Below, in pieces: positions 7,232 to 13,224 of a DNA stretch of 13,224 bases (positions are counted from its first letter, which is position 1; every line of letters begins with the position of its first letter). The notes beneath the pieces were generated by a model. It was not told the DNA's origin, did not search any database, and was given only the letters and a program-made list of their open reading frames with translations. Origin of the DNA: UBA1049 sp964525815 (GTDB taxonomy: Bacteria; Bacillota; Clostridia; Oscillospirales; CAG-382). The stretch lies in assembly GCA_964525815.1 (NCBI GenBank), contig CAZGJQ010000054.1, positions 1 through 13,224 of the forward strand, in the 5' to 3' direction. Both the position numbers and the translations under genes were made by a program.

Positions 7232-7237
7232 AAGTCT

Positions 7238-8590
7238 ATGTCAAACGATTATCAAACTCAGTCGCCTGTAAAAACGGCGGTGCTCAGCTTCCAGCATATG
7301 TTCGCTATGTTCGGGGCTACCGTGCTTGTTCCGATTCTGAGCAATATGAGCGTAAGCGTCGCTTTGCTTGCGGCGGGTATCGGAACCATTATCTTCTACT
7401 TTCTGACCAGCAAAAAGGTTCCGGTGTTTCTGGGCAGCTCTTTCGCTTTTTTGCCTGCCCTTATGTCGGTAATGCATGGTACAACCATCGGTACTGACGC
7501 TTGGAACACCCAAATGGGCAAGGCGAGCGTAGCGCTGATACTTGCCGGTTTGGTGTATGTCGCAATTTCCCTGATAATCAAGGGTGTCGGCGTTGAAAAA
7601 GTAAAAAAGCTGTTCCCGCCGATAGTTGTCGGACCCGTTATCATTGTCATAGGTATGGTTCTGGCTCCAAAAATGTTTTATAACAACATAATCGGTCCCT
7701 CCGTTTGGTCCGGTTTTGAGCTGCCTCTTTGGAAGCAGTGGACCGCAGCGGGTATAACCGCTCTTTCCATTATTGCAATAAACGCTTACGCAAAGCCAAA
7801 GAGCTTTCTGAAAATAATTCCCATTCTGCTGGGCTTTGTGATAGGCTATGCTTATTCGCTTGCTATCGGTCTTGTGGATTTCAGTCAGGCAGATTGGTCG
7901 AAAATTGTTATTTTTCAGGATATGGGCAGTACCTTTGGTTTCTACGGCAGCCTTTCCTTTGACTGGTCGGTAGTCCTGTCCATTGTTCCCATAGCAATAG
8001 TAACCTTTATGGAGCATTTGGGAGACATAAACGCAAACAGCGCAATATGCGGTAAGGACTTTATGGTTGATCCCGGAGTACACAGAACCGTGCTGGGTGA
8101 CGGTGTGGCAACCATGATTTCCGGTGCAATGGGCGGCCCCGCAAACACAACCTACGGCGAGAACACCGCCGTGCTTGCAATTACAAGGAACTACAACCCA
8201 AGGAACATATTTATAGCGGCATGTCTTGCGGTCTTCTTCGGCTGCTTTACGCTTTTCGGAACCGCAATAGCCACTATTCCCGCAGCGGTTATCGGCGGCG
8301 CGTCAATCGTGCTTTTCGGTATGATCTCCGCCTCCGGACTGCGTACCTTGGTAGCCGGAAAGGTGGACTTTACAAGAACCAAAAACCTTATCGTTGTTTC
8401 GGTTATACTTTCAATCGGCTTAGGTCTTGGCGCCATGAGTCTTGCCGGTGATGTTACCGGAGAGTCGGTTTATAAGATATTCTTAACCATCAACGAAGGA
8501 AACATTGAGCTTTCTCCTCTTGCAATCGCAACCGTTGCGGGTATTTTGCTTAACCTCATAATCCCGGAGCAAAAGGATAGCGAGGAATAA
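7238..8590 (+). CDS. uraA: Uracil permease, NCS2 (UraA/PyrP) family
   Basis: A 450-residue inner-membrane nucleobase transporter, probably a uracil:proton symporter feeding pyrimidine salvage. About 14 hydrophobic segments are expected for this fold. Family signatures are SFQHMFAMFGATVLVP in TM1 (17-32), FMEHLGDI (257-264), and PANTTYGENTAVLAITR (301-317), with E259 and E308 corresponding to the uracil-contacting glutamates of E. coli UraA (Glu241, Glu290). Where E. coli UraA has His245 this protein has Asp263. It is transcribed alone from its own promoter through a leader with a terminator-like hairpin, and a strong terminator follows at 8612. The NCS2 family is certain; NTTYGENT points to uracil rather than xanthine, but the substrate remains an inference. 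Confidence 0.93.
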   Translation: MSNDYQTQSPVKTAVLSFQHMFAMFGATVLVPILSNMSVSVALLAAGIGTIIFYFLTSKKVPVFLGSSFAFLPALMSVMHGTTIGTDAWNTQMGKASVALILAGLVYVAISLIIKGVGVEKVKKLFPPIVVGPVIIVIGMVLAPKMFYNNIIGPSVWSGFELPLWKQWTAAGITALSIIAINAYAKPKSFLKIIPILLGFVIGYAYSLAIGLVDFSQADWSKIVIFQDMGSTFGFYGSLSFDWSVVLSIVPIAIVTFMEHLGDINANSAICGKDFMVDPGVHRTVLGDGVATMISGAMGGPANTTYGENTAVLAITRNYNPRNIFIAACLAVFFGCFTLFGTAIATIPAAVIGGASIVLFGMISASGLRTLVAGKVDFTRTKNLIVVSVILSIGLGLGAMSLAGDVTGESVYKIFLTINEGNIELSPLAIATVAGILLNLIIPEQKDSEE

Positions 8591-8611
8591 AACACAGCGC
8601 CAAATGTCTTT

Positions 8612-8658
8612 AGGGAGCAGCCGAACGGCTGCTCCCTTAGTTTGTTTATTTGTTGATT
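8612..8658 (+). terminator. Rho-independent terminator after the uracil permease gene
   Basis: AGGGAGCAGCC (8612-8622) and GGCTGCTCCCT (8627-8637) form a perfect 11-bp stem with loop GAAC, followed by a T-rich stretch (TTAGTTTGTTTATTTG). No U-run follows on the minus strand, so it mainly stops the plus-strand transcript, though the stem could also block the convergent methyltransferase transcript, which ends 21 nt away. Confidence 0.88.
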
Positions 8659-9399
8659 CTATTCCGCAACTGCTATAAAATAAGCCTTTTCGCTTGTTTT
8701 TTCAAGCGGAAGAAACGCCGTTGAACCGTAAACTCCCGTAACAAAAAACCGGTTTTTCCGGAGCAGCGCCTTTATTGCTCTAACAGAGAAGCACCTTTGC
8801 CTTTGCTCCTCATTTTCCCGAAGGTAAACGCCGTTTTCCTCCTTGAACAAGGACAGATAAAAGCCGCAGGTCTTTTTTGAAGGCGAATAACGGTTCTGCC
8901 ATATCAGCATATCCTTACCAAACTCATACACGAAGCAATTGTTTGAAAAGACCTCCTCATATCGGTATCTTGTGTTCACATCAAACACAAGCAGACCTCC
9001 TGTCTCGATATAGTTCCTGAGCAGGGAAAACACTCCGTCAAGCTCTGCGATGCTCTCGAGATAGTTAACACAATCGAAGGAGGAGTACGCAGCCTGAACA
9101 GTACCGTAAAGCTCCAAATTTCGCATATCCTGACATAAATAAAGAATACTTTGGCTGCTTGCTGTGTTTTTTCGGGCTATTGAAAGCATGTCCGGCGAGC
9201 TGTCTGCACCCACCATGTCATAACCCCTTTGAGCAAGCAATCCGGTTATTCCCCCCGTACCGCAGCCCAGATCCAGCACTTCCTTAACCTGTATTTTGGA
9301 AAACGACGCAAAGCATCCCTCCAAAAAATCGGCATACGGAGCATACTGCTCCCCGTTTATTCGGTCGTAGAATTCCGCCGTTGCCGTAAAAGCGTCCAT
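8659..9399 (-). CDS. Class I SAM-dependent methyltransferase
   Basis: A 246-residue cytoplasmic protein with a Rossmann methyltransferase domain. Motif I VLDLGCGTGG (41-50) binds S-adenosylmethionine. The acidic residue after strand 2 is in GADSSPD (D66), and QDMRNLEL (90-97) fits motif II. The tail (about 150-246) is rich in aromatics and may hold the substrate pocket. The N-terminal pattern AEFYDRINGEQYAPYADFL is typical of small-molecule methyltransferases in Firmicutes. The ATG is separated by one base from the stop of the yerC-like gene, and no good ribosome binding site is visible, so translation probably depends on coupling. It is the last gene of the lipoprotein-regulator-methyltransferase unit. 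The substrate is unknown; a homologous terminal gene can vary widely in target. Confidence 0.88.
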   Translation of the reverse strand: MDAFTATAEFYDRINGEQYAPYADFLEGCFASFSKIQVKEVLDLGCGTGGITGLLAQRGYDMVGADSSPDMLSIARKNTASSQSILYLCQDMRNLELYGTVQAAYSSFDCVNYLESIAELDGVFSLLRNYIETGGLLVFDVNTRYRYEEVFSNNCFVYEFGKDMLIWQNRYSPSKKTCGFYLSLFKEENGVYLRENEEQRQRCFSVRAIKALLRKNRFFVTGVYGSTAFLPLEKTSEKAYFIAVAE

Positions 9400-9400
9400 C

Positions 9401-9688
9401 TCAATACTGAATTCGGTCGAGCACCAGATTATACCCGTCGCTTCCGTACCGCAGGGAGCGGTTCACCCTTGTTATGGTAGCGGTAGAAAGTCCGGTTTTT
9501 TCGGCTATTTCATTATAGGTAAACCCCTCCCGCAGCATTTCTGCCGCAGTAAGACGCTTGCTCATCTCGGTTATTTCCGAAAGGGTGCATAAATCGTCCA
9601 AAAGGCGATAGCATTCCTCGGTGCTTTTTAGAGAAACCAGAGCCTTGCACAGCTTTTCGGTCTGCTCGTTCTTTACCTTTTCAATCAT
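9401..9688 (-). CDS. YerC/YecD-family TrpR-related DNA-binding protein
   Basis: A 95-residue helical protein of the TrpR/YerC/YecD family. The N-terminal half (KSTEECYRLLDDLCTLSEITEMSKRL, about 21-46, shown here in outline) provides the dimer helices. The helix-turn-helix is FTYNEIAEKTGLSTATI (56-72), followed by TRVNRSLRYGSDGY, a common tail in this family. The length is standard. A good AAGGAG site precedes the ATG, which starts 24 nt after the lipoprotein stop. It probably binds DNA as a dimer, but unlike TrpR no co-repressor can be read from the sequence. Targets could be its own operon (inference). Confidence 0.9.
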   Translation of the reverse strand: MIEKVKNEQTEKLCKALVSLKSTEECYRLLDDLCTLSEITEMSKRLTAAEMLREGFTYNEIAEKTGLSTATITRVNRSLRYGSDGYNLVLDRIQY

Positions 9689-9712
9689 TGCCGCCGCTCC
9701 TTAAAACGTTTT

Positions 9713-12268
9713 TTATTTTACGCTTATTTCTATCCTTGCGGGCTCGCTCACATCATAGCCGTAGTCCACAACCACCTCAAAGTAATCCTCGGCGGTTATT
9801 CCCTTCATGGGAGTGTAGACAAAGGTACCGTTGCTGTTAAGCCTTATCGTGCCGTATTTAGGGGAAACATATAGCGAATATCCCTTTACCATGTTGTCCG
9901 AAACGGTCGTAAGCTCGCCGCTTACCTCGCCCGATACCTCACACTCCAGAGCTTGGCTTTCCGGTGCTGGAGCCGACGGGTCAAAGGTGCCTTTTATAAA
10001 CTTATATGTGTCCTCATAAAGGGAATTTATATATTTATCATTTGAGGTATATGCGGCATAAATAGAGCCCGGAACTCCGCCCTGATAATACATATGGATT
10101 GCGTCGGTCATGTATCCGGTCAGCGCACCCACCGCATAATACTTCTTCATTCTGGTTATATGCTCGGCGGAGGAGCCGCCTATCTCCAGCTCAATACACA
10201 TTCCAAGCAGCTTAGCCGCTTCCGCCGCATCAAAGAGCCGCTGGTCGGGAATGCTGAAGTTAAAGGCATAATTAGGCTGATAGCAGGCAAGGTCAAACCC
10301 TAACTTCGCCCACTCGTTGTATCCGCTTGCCTGATAATAGGGAATCCAGCTGGTTATATAACCGAGGGAGCGAACATAATCGGTGGTATAGGTAATAAGC
10401 TCCAAAAGCTGCTCGTCGGAATAGTTTATCTCCTCGGTGAACCAATAAAAGCCCTCAATGTATAAATGCTCGTAGCCCTTTTCCTCAAACACTCTTATCT
10501 GCTCGTCGATAAGCCACTTGATGGCGGTCTTTCTATCCTCAACCTTTCTGAAATCGAGGTTTCTGCCGTCAATCTCTCCGAACGCGGTCTGCTCGACAAC
10601 CGGATACAGTATTGAGAGGAATATACCCACCTCATAATCGTTGTTTCCAAGTGCTGACTTGGTCTCTTCGACCGCAGCTTCAAGCGCATCCATGTTTTTG
10701 CCGTCGGTAAACTGAACGTCCATATAATACTGCCAGTCGGTCTTATTAAGCGGCTTTTTGCTGCCGCCGTCATAGAGGTATGCGACATAAGGCAGATACA
10801 TAAAGGAATCAAACAAGGTATCCTTTATTTCGCCGTCCTCAATATAAGCGACATGGGGAAGATATATTTCCTTTGTTATGGGAGCCACGTTTGGATGGCA
10901 TATATACGAGAGAAGCACATCCTGAATATTATTAAAGTCCTCGGGTGCTGCGTACTTGTTGGGATACATAACCTCCTCGACCTCATCCGGAACCAGCGCC
11001 TTTGCGTTTCCGACCTTCTTTGTACCTGTGATTTCAATTTCATCCACATAAACATGCGAGTTCACCGGAAACGCCACCTTAACATATCTTGCCCGATAGC
11101 TGCTTCCAAACTCTCCGTTGACCCGGACAATCTCGCTCGCTTTTTGGGAGGTTATATTGGTTATCTGATAAATCTCCTGCCAGTCAACTCCGTTCTCGGA
11201 TGCCGAAACGGAAACTGCGGAGGGTAACCTTACCCCGGTCGAATCCTCCTTTAAAAAGCCCATGGAATACCCGGATACCGCAGAGGTGTTTCCCAAATTA
11301 TATATAATCTCCCTCGCAAGCCCCCTTGTGAAGCGGAACCAGCCGCTCGCCGAATAAGTGGCTCCGGTCGCTGTTCTGCCGTCGGTTAGCATTTTTCCTG
11401 AGGGAAGAGTGTTATACTGCTCGGTTGCTAAGTTCCCGTCGATATTGGCAAAGGAAATTATCTGCTGTGGTAATCCCGCAAGCAGATTCTGTACCTTGCT
11501 GTAATCGGCATCGTCTTCGCTCCAGTAGGTCGGAGTCGTTATCTCGGGAATGCTCACCTCTCCGTAGTACTTGGTCGGTTTGTTATTCATCGGATCTTCT
11601 CCTTCGTACTTATAAACAAATATTTCATCAATGAAAAGCCAGGATAGGGTCGGAGTTACACACACTATTTTAAGCCTTGAGGCAGTAATGCTTTCCTGCA
11701 GCCTGAGCGTAGCGTTGTACAGTCCGGCTGTTCCCGTAAGCCCGGAGGTCGATATTGCGCCGACTAAAATGTATTCATCCTCCGTATCCGCATAGAACTC
11801 CACCGTTGAAGGCAGCCCTATTCCCGAGGAGCTGTTATAACAAAAGCTGATTCCTATATCGGCAATGCCCTCATATGTCTCGGCAAGATCCAGCTTAATT
11901 TCTAGCGTTCCGTTCAGCGAGGAATGAAAACCTGCCCAAGGCTCCTTGTCCTCCCCAAAAAAGGTTTCCGCAAAAACCCCGTCGGTCAGCTTACCTCCGT
12001 TATCGGGATAGTCCGCATGTGAGTCGTAAGAGGTCTCATAGCTCTTTCCTTGCGCGAGGTTCACCTGCGCAAGACTTCTGTCAATCTCGCCTGTGTACAG
12101 CCGGTCTATCTTCGCTTTTACAAGCGAATAATCGGTTGTGTCCTCCGAGGTGTCCGAGCTGTCGTCCGGGCTGCTTTCCTGCTCATCGGGATTATTTACG
12201 CAGGCTCCCAACAAAGCAAGTAGAAGCAGCATCGCCAAAAACAGACTGATTGCTCTGGTTTTTTTCAT
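9713..12268 (-). CDS. Lipoprotein with discoidin-like and DUF4855 domains
   Basis: An 851-residue predicted surface lipoprotein. The signal peptide ends in lipobox LLGAC with the lipidated Cys at 23, followed by an acidic Ser/Asp/Glu linker (24-48). Then come a discoidin/F5-8-like domain beginning NLAQGKSYE (about 70-222), a second discoidin-like domain (about 254-416), and a DUF4855 domain (about 434-765). The C-terminal segment (about 785-851) has the GTIRLNSNGTFVYTP pattern of bacterial Ig/cadherin-like repeats. DUF4855 looks like a TIM-barrel glycosidase fold; possible acidic residues are in YIEGFYWFTEE (603-613) and CIELEIGG (691-698), but catalysis is an inference. It may bind or process carbohydrates outside the cell. 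A GGAAAGGA site lies 10-11 nt before the ATG. First gene of its operon. Confidence 0.85.
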   Translation of the reverse strand: MKKTRAISLFLAMLLLLALLGACVNNPDEQESSPDDSSDTSEDTTDYSLVKAKIDRLYTGEIDRSLAQVNLAQGKSYETSYDSHADYPDNGGKLTDGVFAETFFGEDKEPWAGFHSSLNGTLEIKLDLAETYEGIADIGISFCYNSSSGIGLPSTVEFYADTEDEYILVGAISTSGLTGTAGLYNATLRLQESITASRLKIVCVTPTLSWLFIDEIFVYKYEGEDPMNNKPTKYYGEVSIPEITTPTYWSEDDADYSKVQNLLAGLPQQIISFANIDGNLATEQYNTLPSGKMLTDGRTATGATYSASGWFRFTRGLAREIIYNLGNTSAVSGYSMGFLKEDSTGVRLPSAVSVSASENGVDWQEIYQITNITSQKASEIVRVNGEFGSSYRARYVKVAFPVNSHVYVDEIEITGTKKVGNAKALVPDEVEEVMYPNKYAAPEDFNNIQDVLLSYICHPNVAPITKEIYLPHVAYIEDGEIKDTLFDSFMYLPYVAYLYDGGSKKPLNKTDWQYYMDVQFTDGKNMDALEAAVEETKSALGNNDYEVGIFLSILYPVVEQTAFGEIDGRNLDFRKVEDRKTAIKWLIDEQIRVFEEKGYEHLYIEGFYWFTEEINYSDEQLLELITYTTDYVRSLGYITSWIPYYQASGYNEWAKLGFDLACYQPNYAFNFSIPDQRLFDAAEAAKLLGMCIELEIGGSSAEHITRMKKYYAVGALTGYMTDAIHMYYQGGVPGSIYAAYTSNDKYINSLYEDTYKFIKGTFDPSAPAPESQALECEVSGEVSGELTTVSDNMVKGYSLYVSPKYGTIRLNSNGTFVYTPMKGITAEDYFEVVVDYGYDVSEPARIEISVK

Positions 12269-12299
12269 TGCTAAGAATTCCTTTCCTGTGATTTTTGCT

Positions 12300-12328
12300 A
12301 TTATACATCTTTTTGTATTTTAGTGCAA
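12300..12328 (-). promoter_or_regulatory. Probable SigA promoter for the lipoprotein operon
   Basis: On the minus strand: -10 TATAAT (12305-12300), a 17-bp spacer and a weak -35 TTGCAC (12328-12323, three matches). The expected start is near 12293, about 25 nt before the ATG at 12268. The weak -35 suggests a need for an activator or modest expression. Confidence 0.6.
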
Positions 12329-12364
12329 CAAAAAACCCGCATATATTCCGTAAATATTTTTTTT

Positions 12365-12378
12365 AACATTTGAATGTT
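12365..12378. promoter_or_regulatory. Palindrome overlapping -35 (possible operator)
   Basis: AACATT-TG-AATGTT is a perfect inverted repeat whose right arm overlaps the first two bases of the -35 of the plus-strand promoter. The 8-mer TTGAATGT in it (12370-12377) recurs at 12422-12429, 52 bp downstream (about five helical turns). Confidence 0.4.
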
Positions 12379-12405
12379 GACTTTTTTATTAAAAAACAAT
12401 ATAAT
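12377..12405 (+). promoter_or_regulatory. SigA promoter for the small lipoprotein gene
   Basis: -35 TTGACT (12377-12382), a 17-bp spacer and a perfect -10 TATAAT (12400-12405). Transcription should start near 12412, giving a leader of about 63 nt. Confidence 0.85.
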
Positions 12406-12426
12406 GCACTTATAAAATCACTTGAA

Positions 12427-12446
12427 TGTGCAATATTCTTTGCACA
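12427..12446 (+). other. Hairpin or inverted repeat in the 5' leader
   Basis: TGTGCAA (12427-12433) and TTGCACA (12440-12446) are perfect arms around a 6-nt loop, about 15 nt after the expected transcript start. No U-run follows, so it is not a terminator. It could stabilise the mRNA or be a protein-binding site. Confidence 0.4.
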
Positions 12447-12474
12447 CCGTGAAGCATTTATGGAGGGAAATTGA

Positions 12475-12915
12475 ATGAAGAGAACTATCAGTCTTTTTTT
12501 GGTGCTGCTGTTTGTTGCCATCGCTTTTGCAAGCTGTGCCCAAACAATAACTAAGGTTAATGTTAAAATTGTTGTGGATCAAGGAGACAACGGAACATAC
12601 GACGAAATTCTGTTTGACGGCGAGGTGGAACTATCCGGAAAAGAACCGAGCATTGACACCATTATCAATCAGCTTACCAACGAAGAGGAAATCACTACCG
12701 AATTCTCTCAGGATGATGACGGAAACACTGCCGTTGTTTCAATAAACGGCAAGGAGAACAAGGATGAAGGCACAAGCCCCATGACCATATATCAATGGTT
12801 TGCGTTAAAGAACAACAGTGAGGTTAAGGGTCTTTGGTCCGACAACATTGTAGAAGACGGAGACAATATAGTTATTAAGTACAGCATTTGGGAGTTTGAT
12901 GATTCCGAGGCTTAA
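12475..12915 (+). CDS. Small lipoprotein, DUF4430-like
   Basis: A 146-residue predicted lipoprotein. The N-terminus MKRTISLFLVLLFVAIAFASC is a signal peptide with lipobox FASC and lipidated Cys21. The mature part has alternating strands starting KVNVKIVVDQGDNG, a TIYQWFALKNN stretch (about 104-114) and VEDGDNIVIKYS (126-137). This layout resembles the DUF4430/transcobalamin-like beta-grasp domain, where a conserved Trp and a late 'GD' turn precede the last strand. I recall the family from memory only, so it is moderate. Such domains may bind ligands at the cell surface. A GGAGG site 8 nt before the ATG fixes the start. The HPr-like gene follows 27 nt later. Divergent from the large lipoprotein gene, with which it may share regulation. 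Confidence 0.7.
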   Translation: MKRTISLFLVLLFVAIAFASCAQTITKVNVKIVVDQGDNGTYDEILFDGEVELSGKEPSIDTIINQLTNEEEITTEFSQDDDGNTAVVSINGKENKDEGTSPMTIYQWFALKNNSEVKGLWSDNIVEDGDNIVIKYSIWEFDDSEA

Positions 12916-12942
12916 TTCCACTTTATCGAAAGGAAATTCTCT

Positions 12943-13167
12943 ATGAAAGAATTTATGATTAGACTCAACACCATTGAAGATGTCAGAAGATTTGTATCCC
13001 TTGTGGAAAGATGCGCCTTTCCCGTTGATTTAACCTCAGGTCGATATACCGTTGATGCAAAAAGTCTGATGGGAATATTCAGCCTTGATTTGATGCAGCC
13101 CATAAAGCTTATAGCACACGGTGAGGACGACGAGCTGTTCAAGCAGCTTGAGCAATACAAGGCTTAA
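12943..13167 (+). CDS. HPr-like protein lacking the active-site histidine
   Basis: A 74-residue protein of the HPr fold, short of the usual 85-90. The segment YTVDAKSLMGIFSLDL (35-50) matches the HPr stretch around Ser46 (VNLKSIMGVMSLGI), so Ser41 is the likely HPr kinase site. The histidine motif GLHARPA has no counterpart; a by-eye alignment puts Glu12 near the His15 position. It thus cannot carry phosphate from enzyme I in the usual way, and resembles Crh of Bacillus, where His15 is Gln and Ser46 is kept (established knowledge). The C-terminal helix GEDDELFKQLEQYKA fits HPr. An AAAGGA site precedes the ATG. Alternatively it may be an unrelated regulator sharing the fold. Located 27 nt downstream of the lipoprotein gene, probably co-transcribed. 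Confidence 0.8.
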   Translation: MKEFMIRLNTIEDVRRFVSLVERCAFPVDLTSGRYTVDAKSLMGIFSLDLMQPIKLIAHGEDDELFKQLEQYKA

Positions 13168-13181
13168 TCAGTTACTACATA

Positions 13182-13214
13182 ACAAAAAAGCGACCGGGAG
13201 GCTCCGGTCGCTTT
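13182..13214 (-). terminator. Terminator hairpin, best U-run on the minus strand
   Basis: AAAGCGACCGG (13187-13197) and CCGGTCGCTTT (13204-13214) form a perfect 11-bp stem with a 6-nt loop. On the minus strand the stem is followed by six T then GTT, a strong termination signal for a gene entering from the right. On the plus strand only TTT follows, so it may act in both directions but favours the minus strand. Confidence 0.8.
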
Positions 13215-13224
13215 GAGACCGCAG

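Larger units (their letters stand above)
6922..7237. other. Divergent regulatory region
   Basis: 316 bp between the MinD-like gene (minus) and the uracil permease gene (plus). It holds two back-to-back SigA promoters about 77 bp apart, three palindromic or inverted repeat elements, the terminator-like leader hairpin and an A-rich tract (7181-7220). I see no coding sequence with family features. Confidence 0.75.

Noticed and set aside
7097..7237. Purine riboswitch or PyrR-binding loop in the permease leader
   Set aside because: A GATATATGG stretch hints at a purine aptamer, but the GUUUCUACC core and the P2/P3 stems are absent, and no PyrR consensus is seen.
7241..8083. 280-residue open frame on the minus strand inside the uracil permease gene
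   Set aside because: Antisense to a certain gene, no ribosome binding site, and composition rich in His/Tyr/Arg/Gln with no recognisable domain. It is a codon-usage shadow.
12340..12474. Riboswitch in the small lipoprotein leader
   Set aside because: Leader is only about 60 nt and holds one simple hairpin with no known aptamer consensus and no terminator.
1..13224. tRNA, rRNA, CRISPR, insertion sequence or prophage features
   Set aside because: None were found: no cloverleaf-like segments, no regularly spaced repeats, no transposase or integrase motifs in any open frame.

Overview
The window looks like chromosomal DNA from a low-to-moderate GC Gram-positive bacterium of the class Clostridia (Oscillospirales/Ruminococcaceae type is an inference). 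The grounds are very strong AGGAGG-type ribosome binding sites, SigA promoters with 17-bp spacers, lipobox lipoproteins, a YerC/TrpR-like regulator, a methylglyoxal-synthase-type gene beside a MinD-like gene, and many A/T-rich intergenic regions. There are no mobile elements, tRNAs, rRNAs or CRISPR arrays.

Left block (1-6921, minus strand): one tightly packed seven-gene transcription unit, read right to left. The order is MinD-like ATPase (TTG start), methylglyoxal-synthase-fold protein, hisS, aspS, then an ABC exporter of the gliding/GldA type (ATPase, ABC-2 permease, GldG-like auxiliary protein cut by the window edge). Almost every junction is an ATGA- or TGATG-type overlap, so translation is probably coupled. 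A near-consensus promoter (6963-6991) lies about 40 bp upstream of the first gene, with palindromes around it. The main surprise is the methylglyoxal-synthase homologue. It keeps the phosphate-binding residues but has replaced the catalytic Asp and three other active-site positions, so it looks like a pseudoenzyme or metabolite sensor coupled to a MinD-like switch.

Middle (6922-8658): a divergent regulatory region, then a plus-strand NCS2 uracil permease. It has a near-perfect extended -10 promoter and a leader of roughly 135 nt containing a terminator-like hairpin before the start codon, which suggests attenuation. A strong terminator follows the gene.

Right (8659-12268, minus strand): an 851-residue lipoprotein with two discoidin-like domains and a DUF4855 domain, followed by a YerC/YecD TrpR-like regulator and a class I SAM methyltransferase, spaced as one operon. 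Divergent to it (12475-13167, plus strand) are a small DUF4430-like lipoprotein and an HPr-like protein that keeps the regulatory serine but has no active-site histidine. A terminator hairpin with its best U-tract on the minus strand closes the window.
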